The position numbers and the translations under genes are program-made. This document shows, piece after piece, positions 46,936-57,400 of a stretch of 64,000 nt of DNA; position 1 is the first letter of the stretch; the number at the start of each line of letters is the position of its first letter. The notes beneath the pieces were generated by a model that did not search any database, was not told where the DNA came from, and saw nothing but the letters and a program-made list of their open reading frames with translations. The stretch is from positions 124,001-188,000 of the forward strand of contig BDIU01000135.1 in assembly GCA_002118135.1 (NCBI GenBank), written 5' to 3'. The stretch comes from Trebouxia sp. TZW2008 (lineage: Eukaryota; Chlorophyta; Trebouxiophyceae; Trebouxiales; Trebouxiaceae).

Positions 46936-46940
46936 TTACA
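46936..46940 (-). terminator. Possible poly(A) signal TGTAA of the OTU gene
   Basis: TGTAA on the minus strand, about 355 nt past the stop at 47295. The position is rather distant, so this is tentative. Confidence 0.35.
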
Positions 46941-47294
46941 ATGTAGTCTGATAAGCTTGAAAGGAGAGGGCTACTGATAAACCAGTCAGATGTACCAATA
47001 GAAGTCTGTTGCAGCTGTCATGAGTGGTCAGTCCGTAAGCAAAACCTTGTGTTAGTTTCATGAAGGCAAAACCTCACATATCTGCAAGGCCGCAAATTGA
47101 TGCAGATATGCACATGGCATATTTACTTGCATTTGTGCAGTAATAATGTTGTGCAATGCTGACACTTGAGAAAACTGCCGAGGTCTGCGCCCTTGTGAAA
47201 CAGTATGCAGGTGTGTGCAGCTGCAAAACTGCTCAAGATAAGGTGAACAACACTGAGGCCCAGGAAATCTGCCCAAGTCTGCATAGCTATATGA

Positions 47295-50200
47295 TCAGCC
47301 ACGCTCATCGTTGTCAGATGATGTTGCTTCAGGAAATCTGTCTTCCATTGGGCTTCCCATTTGTTCGTTGACCAAACGAGCAAAATACAGATAGTTATCC
47401 CCCAGCAGATGGTAGCGATTTTTTCCATAGAACAGTAAGTGGGTTGGTCTTCTTTTCTTCAATGACTTGTCAAGGCCTACTGCTTGGCCGTCATACTCGT
47501 ACTCCTTCCCATACCTACAGTAATAGCAGCTTAGTATTACGGCATGCGGCCAGCGTTTCACCAAAAGATTGACAAGCCTGAAAGATGTTGGGAGGTTAGA
47601 GAGAGGCGGCTGATTTACTATGCATCTCTGAGCTAATGCATGCAGACTCATGCAGACTTGCATGCTGCCATGCTGGCAAACACAAATGCAGAAAGTAGAT
47701 TGCAAGGTTTGAGTGGCATTATGGCATGGTATATAGCAAACAGCATGCCAGTTGAAGAAGTCTCACATGGCCTGAATGAACTGCATTGCATGACATTGCA
47801 TTACATCGCATTGCATCACATTTTGTTGCATTGCATTGCATTGCATTGCACTGCATTGCATTGCACTGCATTGTATCATGGAACAAACACACAAGGCAAG
47901 ACTTACTTGGCGATTGGCTTATATGCTCCATAATCCCTGCAAGAAGCAAAAAGCGCCTTAGCAACTAATTGCTCCCAACGTCAACATTTGGGACAGGCAG
48001 ATTTCTTCACCAGCCGAATGTCAACCAATGCCAGTTGTTGAGCTGCTATTTTGTTTGAAGGAAGAATCTTACAACCATGTGTCTGCTGAATCATAGCAAG
48101 GCCATCATGTGTCAATGCAGTGAAATGCCGCAATCAGTGGAGAACGACATCAATAATGTGTTTACTCAAGCATAGCAAGGCCTGCATCATTTGTGAATGC
48201 AGTGAGTTGCTGTAAACAGTGGAGATCCACATCAATCTTTTGCTTGCTGAAACAGAACAAGGCCAACATGTGGCAGGAAACGTAGCAGCGCAACCTACAA
48301 CCCACCTCTTTCCCTCGAGGGCTTCTTTCCTTTCCGCCAGGAGAAGGGAATCTGTAGCCCATTTCCCCCTTTTGTCTGAGGTTGCTTGCCACACATATAT
48401 TGGAGTGTGCAACATCTTGCTGAGGACCAGCATTTCCACTTCTCCCCCCCCGAACTTATCACTCTCTAGTCGCTTGCAGTACCTGAGTACATTTCACCAC
48501 AAGAGTTTCATTCCATATCCAGTCGCGGGCACTTGTGGAGCTGATTGTGGTGTTTTGAACTGAAATTTGCAAGTTTGAGTGACATTCTGCATGAACACAA
48601 CCAAAAGCATTTGACCAAATGCTTGACATGAGATTGCAAATAGAAAACTTGTATGCATACACTGAAGCCAGCCTAAACACAACCAAAAGCATCAAATGCT
48701 TGACATTACAACTGCAAACAGAAATGTTGTACGCATGCACTGAGGTCAGCCTGGACAAGACCAAAAGCACCGAATGCTTGACATGGCAATGCAAGCAGAA
48801 CTCTTCTCCGCATGCACTAAAGTCAGCTGCATTCTTGAAAAAACAATCAAAGGCAATGCATGCAGACCGCTTCTATACATGCACAGACGTCAGCCGCAAC
48901 ATTGACAGAGAAGTTGAAGGCAATGCATGCAGAACACTTCAATGCATGCACTGACGTCAGCCGCACGGTTGACAGAAAATTCAAAGGCAATGCATGGAGA
49001 ACTCTTCTGCGAATGCACTGTGGTCAAGCAACATGTCTTGAACAAGCCTCACGCCTGACAGGCAATGCAAGCACATGAGTTGTTGCCGCTACAAGGGAGC
49101 AAAAGCCAAAACAGAAAGCATGGGTAGAAAATCAGTCACCCGGTCAGGTCTGTTTGTTCACCACGCTCCAAAGAGAACAGGGCCTCTTTGAAATTCTTCC
49201 TACGCTCCTCTGTGCGACACAATGCATCTCTGACGGCCAAACGCAAACCATCTGATGCAGGACACACAGTCATTGTCAACATGCCAGTCTCATGGTACAT
49301 AGTCTCAATGCAACAGACATAGTGACCCCTATTTGGCCCCAGGGGGAGGGGGGGGGGGGTTCCCCTCACGGGAACAGGCGGGTTCCTTGTTCAGGCAATT
49401 CTTGGCATCTTCTTACTTGCACAATGAGAACTGAATCTAGCCTGAACACGGGTTCAGTGCAATTTCTCCATGCAAGGCCATTGTCGCTGCAAGGTCAATG
49501 CCATTGGGGGGCCAAAGACTGCATTCTGACAGCAGTGCTATGTCGAAGGACAGCTTGATGGAAAGACACTTTTTCTTGGCCTCAAAAGTGTATCTATATG
49601 TCAAGAAAATATTGTAGGCAAATAGCAAGATGAGATCTTACTGGCAAGACTTATACACTTCATTCATTGCAAATGACATCAGCTTCTGCTGCATGACGGC
49701 TGTTGTGAAACTCTTATGCAGCAAGCTGGCGTGCCAATTATCTGTGCTCGTCTCGTCTCCAGCCCGTTGTGGTCATGGCTGTGACTGTGACGGACTGTGA
49801 GCGTAAGCGTGAGCATGAATGTGAGCGCGAGTGCAAGCATGAACATGAGCATGAGAGTGTCAGCGTAAGAGTGTTTATGTGAGTGCAGGCATGAGTATGA
49901 GCATGGGGTTGTGAGCGTGAGCATGAGAGTATATGTGTGAGTGCAAGCATGAGTATGGGCATGAGAGTGTGAGCGTAAGAGTGTTTATGTGAGTGCGAGC
50001 GTGAGCGTGAGCGAGAGCGTGAGCGTGAATGTGATTGCAACTGTGACTACGACTACACTGTGATTGAAATCGTGTCAAACCTGCACGTGCAGTCTCGTCT
50101 TTGCCCTCCCAACTTATTTGGTCGCCTTTGTGTCGACTGAGACTTTGCGCCTGTATGTGCAGATCGTCCTGAGCTGTAGGGACAGCATTGCCATGATCAC

Positions 50201-51099
50201 ATATTGCATGACAAAGTGTTGCTAGGCATGTCGTGAAACACGACTAGGTACATACAGGCACAGTCCGCTGCCTCCATGTAATATCAGCAACATGCACTCC
50301 AGTAGCACCACCTAGTTGTGCGCATTTGGCTAGATAGCTTGGATGACCAGACTACATATGCTTTTGCTCGAGGGCCCATACACTCTATTGGACAATTCAC
50401 TCAAACACATGTTGAACTTGTGTGTATAACATGCATGTACCATGATTCAACAATGGACGCCTGACCTGCAATGTTACGGCTGCAGCGCAGGCTTGAGCAA
50501 CAAAGTCAGTGCCAGGAGAGTCTCACCAAGGCTCTGAACAAGCATCGACCATCCGCTTTTATTGGAAATATGAAAAACCTTTCACCGACCACCTCCTCCA
50601 TGCTTTCAGGATCAAAAACAACACGAGGTAGAGGTGGAAACCCTCTTTCATCGAGAAACTGCTCTAGCCTGTCCTCCTCCCAATCCTCCAAAGGAGTTCC
50701 CAATTCTTGTCGAAATTCGTCCTCGTCACTTGACCAACTGCAGCAGCGATTGCCTTCTTAACCTCGACACCATGGCAAGCTCGCAGCTGCACCCAGGTGA
50801 TACCAGTTCAGCGGTGAGACCTCCCACTCATCATCGGTATCCTCTTCGGGCGGCGATTCGCGCTCGATCTCTACGGCCACTTCCAACACGGGGCCACGCT
50901 TCGTACGGCCTTGCAGCGCGCCAGAGATCGAGGCAAATGCTCCGCTGCTCGGCCATCGAGGCCAGGATGAAAAGCGCGTCGGCAGGGCTGCAGTCACAGT
51001 ATGTTTACCAGGCTGCTTAGTGTGCACAGCAGATCATCTAGCTCTACCTGAGGTGTTGGGCTCCACTCCAAGACCGGGACGAACCTCGAAGTGCACCAT
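47295..51099 (-). CDS. OTU-domain cysteine protease (deubiquitinase-like)
   Basis: Exons 51099-51048, 50987-50828 and 50737-50527 agree in phase. They give an N-terminus with an acidic linker (ESPPEEDTDD..SSDEDEF), then the catalytic motif KADGRCLFRAL (DG.C nucleophile). Further coding blocks in order: DGLRLAVRDALCRTEERRKN (about 49280-49160), GGGEVEMLVLSKMLHTPIYV (48475-48300, the OTU W/FGG.(I/V)E motif), DYGAYKPIAK (about 47939-47908), and PTHLLFYGKNRYHLL with the expected C-terminal catalytic His, ending at 47295. The middle joins were not fully solved. OTU proteases remove ubiquitin from substrates. The fold could also belong to a relative without deubiquitinase activity. The 5' end is divergent from Obg, about 400 bp away. 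Confidence 0.75.
47786..47876. repeat. (ATTGC)n microsatellite
   Basis: Imperfect pentanucleotide array of GCATT/ATTGC units, in an intron of the OTU gene. Confidence 0.9.
48060..48255. repeat. Short tandem repeat, about 85-100 bp unit
   Basis: CATAGCAAGGCC.(G/T)CAT...TG.(C/G)AATGCAGTGA followed by CAGTGGAGA.C.ACATCAAT occurs twice, with a third decayed unit, in an OTU-gene intron. Confidence 0.6.
48595..49065. repeat. Minisatellite, about 70-75 bp unit, six to seven copies
   Basis: Units contain ATGCATGCACTGA.GTCAGCC (or close variants), then AAAAGCA or a diverged spacer, then GGCAATGCATGCAGAAC-like blocks. Copies near 48590, 48680, 48755, 48850, 48920 and 48995 become more similar toward the 3' end. 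It lies in an OTU-gene intron. Confidence 0.75.
49785..50060. repeat. GTGAGCGTGAGCATGA minisatellite
   Basis: Hexanucleotide-based GTGAGC/ATGAGC array with a higher-order unit (GTAAGAGTGTTTATGTGAGTGC occurs twice). The Ser/His/Arg open frames it creates on the minus strand are artefacts of the repeat. Confidence 0.85.
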
Positions 51100-51497
51100 C
51101 CTGAACACCTCTCAACAGTCTCCCGACAACAGCCAGTTTGTTGTGTGCGCGAATGGCTTCGGAGCTGCTGCGGTGCGCTCTGATAACAGTCATGCTGCCA
51201 CATCGCTTGCACAGGCGTATCTGCCTTCTCCGTGCAATTGCACAGGCTTTGTGCCTCCCAACGAGCAATCTCGTGTCGCTACTGCGACACGACAGCTTGC
51301 TTCGTATCGCAACTGCTCAGCATGCAGTCCTTCCAGCCTCACACGCAACAGGCTGGGTTGTTTGTTTGCGGCGTGGCCCGCCCCCTCAGGCAGCACCCTC
51401 GGCAAGCGTCGTTCATACGGACCGAACACAAACGACGTCGTCTCTGCGACTTGGTCGACAGACTTCAGGCAAGCTTTAGCAGCACAGCAACGACTAC
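51100..51497. promoter_or_regulatory. Shared divergent promoter interval OTU / Obg
   Basis: About 400 bp lies between the proposed OTU start (51099, minus) and the Obg start (51498, plus). It is rich in CG dinucleotides and lacks an obvious TATA box. A long plus-strand frame through it (51020-51613) differs from the Obg frame and is not supported. If the Obg start lies further upstream, the interval shrinks. Confidence 0.45.
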
Positions 51498-54400
51498 ATG
51501 GCGACCTTGACTTATCGCACCCGCTGTTTGCCACCACAGGCAGCAACTTTGGATCGGGCTGCCTTGCAAGAAGACGACGTCGCAGCCGAATGGGAGGAGG
51601 AATACCTGGATGAAGGGCTTTCGGACTCGGTACATTCCTGTCTTGTTGCACTAAACCAGTTCCTGATACAGCTCATCTGCACATGCATCAATGGCTCTTG
51701 GCACTGCATGCGTCTGTAAAACTTGTTTAAGTATGTTCAACAACAGTATGAATGCCTGCTGTACGCAGCTTCTCTCACACACTGATGCACAATAGCATGG
51801 CCCAACGCATTGGCCATGTCACAACCTTTTGTGAAAGTCAAGAGGCGGACCTGTCTGCCTGACGTTCCATATGACAGTAATGGCAAGGGTGCATTTCAGG
51901 GTCTACACAGTAGTTGCACAGCCAGCCTGCACTTTTGTTGCAAAATCAAGAACCTCAGACACCCGGGTCATGATCTTCAATCATGCCTGGTCAGTCAGAA
52001 CTTCGGCCACGAATCCCAAATTTCTGTCATGGATCACTGCACAAGCTGCCTGCAAACACAATTATACAAGCAGCTTACGCTTCTGGGTTTCACACTCCAG
52101 CAGTGATGCATTGCTTCTGCAGTCGCACTGTGTTTACATCTGGCTTCCATGCAAGCTTCTGTGTCTTGCATCCAGACCAAGTGCTTTGCAGAGATGTAGA
52201 ATGCATCTACATCCGGCACTCAAGCTTTGAATATCTTCATGCATTTGCAGGGAGCTGGGCCAATGCATTATTTGGTGCATTGCTTCTGTTCTTGCAGTAC
52301 ATCTGGGTCTAGCATCCAAGCATTGGTTGTCTTTCTGCATTTGCAGAGGTCTGGACCAGTGCACAAGCTGCCTGCAGAGATGTAGAACGCTTTCAGATCT
52401 AAAACTCAAGCTTTGATCATATTCATGCATTTGCAGAGAGCCAGGCCAATGCATTGTCTTGTGGGTGTCTTCTGCGCTTGCAGTCTATTTGGGTCTAGCA
52501 CTCAAGCCTTGACCATGTTTCTGTTTTTGCAGAGAGCTGGACCAATGCACAAGCTGCCTGCAGAGATGCGCTATTTTGACACAGCATCCATCTTTGTCAA
52601 GGGCGGGGATGGCGGGAAAGGATGTGTGGCTTTTCGGCGGGAGAAATACGTGCCGAAAGGTGACGATTACATGGCTCCGACTGCATGTTTCAATGTTGGT
52701 ATTGCATGTGCCAGAATGTGACCATTGCATTAGTGAAAATGCATGCTTCGATATCAATCTCGCATCTGCCAGAAGGTGACCATTGCATGGCACCAACTGC
52801 ATGCTTCTATGTCAGTATGGCGTACGCCAAACAGTGATCATTGCACGTTGAAGGTGTTCCAGCAGGCAGGAACAGTGGCAGCGGTGGCAAAGTGGTGTGA
52901 AAGGCAGACGGGCAACTCAACTCCCTGAACAGTCCTTAACAGCTGCACATCAACATCGTATACCACCAACATTAGATATGGTTCATGTCGCAACAAGTTC
53001 AGAAGCTGTTATGGCTGCAGGTGGTTTGGCAGGCGACAACGGTGGCAGCGGTAGCAATGTGTGGGTGGAGGCAGACGGGCGACTTAACTCCCTGAACAGC
53101 TCCCAACAGTGTTTCTCCAATGCCATGTGCCATTGAGATCACAGGCAGCTCATGTTGCAACAAGGTCAAAACTGCTGTCGATTTCTGTAGGTGGTCCAGC
53201 AGGTGGCAATGGTGGTAGCGGTGGCAATGTGTGGGTCGAGGCAGACGGGCAACTCAACTCCCTAAACAGCTTCAAGAAGCGGGTGCATTACCGTGCTGAC
53301 AACGGTTCACCTGGAGGTGGCTCTAACATGACAGGCGCTGATGCTGGGGACCTTGTTGTCAAGGTAAATGTCACATGCACGCTCGATTCATGTAACACAC
53401 CATGTACAAAACCTGTTGCTGAGGGTCAATGCAACATGCACTGAGGGCAGCCTGGCAGGGGGCCCCAACACGACTGGAGCTGATGCTGGGGACCTTGTGG
53501 TTCAGGTAAATGTCACATGCACGGTCCATTCATGTAACACACCGTGTAGGAAGTTGTTTGGTGAAGGTCACTGCAATTGGAACGGAGGGTATCCTGGCCA
53601 GGGGCCTAACACCACCGCAGCTGATGCTTCGGACCTTGTTAAGCTTGCAGATTGAGCCATTTGTTTGCTGCGTCAAGATCTCATCTGAACTGAGAACCAG
53701 TCTGCATGTGAATTGATCAATGGTTCACCTGGAGGCGGCTCTTACATGACAGACGCTGATGCTGCAGACCTTGCGGTCAAGGTAAATGTCACACGCGTGG
53801 TCATTTGATGCTTTACACAGTGTAGGAAATCTTCTGACGAAGGTCAGTGCAAGTGTCATTGAGAATATTCTGGCCAGGGGTCTCACATGAAGGCAGCTGA
53901 TGCTTGGGACCTCGTTGTCAAGGTAAGCTTTGCAGATTTGAGCCATCTGTGTGCTGCGTCAAGATCTCATGTGAGCTCAGCACAAGTCTGCTTGCGCAAT
54001 GTTCAATGATTCACCTGGAGGCGGCTCCCACATGACAGGCGCTGTTGATGGCAACCTTGTGTTCAATGTAGATCTTCACTCTCACGAATGACTCATGTTG
54101 CAAGCAGTCTACAAACTCTTTTGATGAAGGTCAGTGCAGCTGCAGTTGAGGGCAGAACCCATCATGTGGGGATTCCTGTGGCAATTTGTGGTGGTAATGT
54201 ATGGCTTTGGTATGTAGATGCCACCTGAACCAGTGTTGAGGACAAAAGAGACAATTGCAGGAGAATTGTCTACTGCAGAGCCATCACATTGCATAGCATA
54301 TAGCCCAAATCCTGTGGTGATATACGGTGGTGATTTATGGCTTTGGTACGTAGGTGCCACCTGAAACAGTGTCAAGGACAAAAGGGGCAATTGCAGGAGA

Positions 54401-57400
54401 ACTCCCTATTGCAAAATTATCACATTGCATGGCATATAGTCCGAATCCTGTGGCAATCAAGCCAACTGCTGTGATTCATGGCTTTGGCATGTAGGTGCCG
54501 CCTGGAACAGCGCTGGGGACAAAAGGGGCAATTGCCGGAGACTTGCCTATTGCAGAGCCATTTCACACATTTTCGTAGAGTCACAATGCTGAGTACTTCG
54601 GTGCAAACAAGCTTGAGCCTAGATGCACAGAGCTGAGTAGGGCATCATCTAACACCAGCCAGTTCTCTGTCTTGTAGTTCCTCCTGGAACGGTGTTGAGG
54701 ACAAAAGGGGCGATAGCAGGAGACTTGCCCATTGCAGAGCTGGTGCGTGTGTGTGACTGCGCCCTTCTGATGGCAGGGGGCGGGGGGCAAAGGGTGGGGA
54801 GGGCCAGTTCCTCATTCAGTCGATCCTTTGTCTTAAGGAACCATAGTTTTGCAACTGCTGTTTTGCCTTGTAGGTGCCACCTGGAACAGTGCTGAGGACA
54901 AAAGGGGCGATGGCAGGAGACTTGCCCATTGCAGAACTGGTGCGGGCGGGTGACCGAGCCCTCCTGATGCAAGGGGGGCGGGGTGGCAGGGGTAACGCCT
55001 CATTCAAGTCTGCCAGGAACAAGTGAGATTCTTCTTCAGTGCAGTATGGTCGTTACCATGTCACATCAGTGCAATGACTCATTCAAATTGGTGCGGGCGG
55101 GCAAACGAGCCCCTTTGATGCCAGGGGGCGGGGCGGCAGGAGTTTTGCCTCCTTCACGTTAGCCAGAAACAAGGAAGTAGAGCAGCTTTTGCTTGATGCC
55201 CCATGCCAAAAGACTGTTTACATGTGAATTGACTCGGTTTGACGTATGGCAACTGAGATTCCTTCAGGTTATCACATGCATCATCTTGAGTAATGGTCAT
55301 AAAAAGTGTGCATTGCAATTTCAAGAGTCACGACTGCTGCTTGTGCTTGCAGTTCCGCTTGTCTTTGACCATGCAACATTTTGCTTTACAGCGAACCTGC
55401 CATGCCTGATGTGCAGAAAGAAGGCACACAGTATCAGTCTATCTGAATTTTCTGTTTTACTGGTTTGTGAGCCATCAAGCAATATCTAGAAGAGCAGTCT
55501 TGATAGTCTTACTCATTGTCTGTTGACTGGTGTATTGTCTTGTGACAGGGCGCCTGCCATAGCTTTTGGTGGAGGAAGGGAAACAGTGCTGGCTAGATCT
55601 TGCAATGAAAGTCGTGGCTGATATGGACACATTAGGATATTCTGTGTATCACGGTGGTGATGGACAGTAAAAAAGCTGTAGTTTGTTGTGCAGAGTTGCG
55701 CTTGTTGCTTGTCTTTGACAGTGCCAATTTGCGTCACAAGGCGCCTGCCATAGCTGATCTGGGGGAGGAAGGCAAAGAGTGCTGGCTGTAAACCTTGACC
55801 TGATGTCAAACAATGCGAGGAATGCTCACAAAGTCAAAGGAATGGTAAAAGAGGATAGTCTCACATGCTGTTGGTCTTTTACAGGGCGCCTGCCATAGCT
55901 GATCTTGGTGAGGAAGGCAAAGAGTGCTGGCTAGATCTGGAGCTGAAGCTTGTGGCTGACGTGGGGATCATTGGGATACCCAACGCCGGCAAAAGCACCC
56001 TACTCTCTGTTATCACTGCAGGTCAGTCAAGAAGTGGTTGTTTGCCTGAGTCATAACAGTGGTGTCTGTAGTGCTCCAATGATTGATTGCCTGACTTGCA
56101 GCAAATATGTCGTTTAGTGCCAAAGTAGTCGATTGCCTGAGCAACAACAGCGGTGTTCTCAGTGCTGAAACGTTGGCCCGCCTGACATGCAGCCAATTCA
56201 TTGTCGGTGTGAAGGCACTTGATGCTTGACAGCACCAACTGCCAGGGGCAGAATTCCAGGGCAGTCATGCAACTCAACCTAGCAAAACTGAAAGCGTTTT
56301 GGTTCCAAGACCCAAGCATTCACAGTCAGCCAATCCTGGTCATCATGTCAAGTTTTTCATTTGCATGAGTTGCAGCAACCGTATTTTTGAGTGCTCATGA
56401 GCTTGGTTGCTTGACTTATCAAATTTCCGTGTTGAAGTCCTTCATTGTCTGAGTGACAACAAAGACAGTATTGGTGCTGAATTTGTTGGTTGCCTGTGCA
56501 GCCAAGCCTAAGGTGGCAAATTACCCCTTCACAACCCTTGTGCCCAACCTGGGGGTATGTGAAATGAACTACCGCACCACAGTCTTTGCAGACATTCCAG
56601 GTCAGTCTGCCCTCAGACTATGTGATTTTCTGAGTCCTGATGAAGTTTCACAAAATGATTGTATCAGATGCCATCACATGGGTTAAGGTCAAGAGGCCTT
56701 GCGTATTCTGGCCTGGCAACAATGTATTGAGTGGCCCAATTTACCGTGGTCCAGTCATCCAATACAATACCGTGTCAAAATGTGCCTGACGCCACTGCAC
56801 AACTGCAGATGGTCACCCTGCTTGCTTGCTTGCCTGCCTGCCTGCCTGCCTGTCTGTCTGTCTGTCTATCTCCTTTCTGCCTGCCTGCACGTCTGCCAGT
56901 CTGCCTGTCAATTTCCTTGTCTGCATTGCTGCCTGCCTGCTGCTCTGGAGTTGATTCTCCATCTGTATGCTTAAAAACCTGTCCATTATTGCCTGGTGAG
57001 GCCACAGTAGCTGCTGAACTGATGTTGCACATTCCTTCCAGCACTGTGCGAGCCCTTCATGTTGAGTTTTACCAAAGTGTGGTGAGGCTGCTGCATGACA
57101 CTGATCACTTTTTCTTGAAATACAGGTTTGCTAGAGGGCGCACACACAGGCAAAGGTCTAGGACATGAGTTCCTGCGTCATTGTCAGCGTGCCAGAATCC
57201 TGGTGCATGTGATTGATGGCAGCAGTCCAGATCCTATTGAGGATTTCAAAGCAATTCAGATGGAGCTGGAGCTGTTTGCAGAGGACCTAGCTGTCAAGCC
57301 ACAGGTGTGTCATCATAACAGTCACTGCTGTGCATGCTATGCGTGCTGTGCATGATTTGTATATAGTTGGTGGCAGCAGTCCAGATTATATTGAGGATTT

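Noticed and set aside
47515..47545. A 26-nt GT...AG segment with a TACTAA-like sequence in the OTU gene
   Set aside because: The frame is open through it and it is too short for normal splicing, so it is read as coding.
47719..47968. Cys/Asn/Ala and Leu/His/Cys repeat frames on both strands
   Set aside because: Artefacts of the ATTGC microsatellite.
49675..50078. Ser/His/Arg-repeat proteins on the minus strand
   Set aside because: Produced entirely by the GTGAGC/ATGAGC minisatellite in several frames.
51020..51613. 197-codon plus-strand frame upstream of Obg
   Set aside because: It is in a different frame from the Obg exon at 51498-51629, which has the better ATG context, the acidic leader and an in-phase donor.
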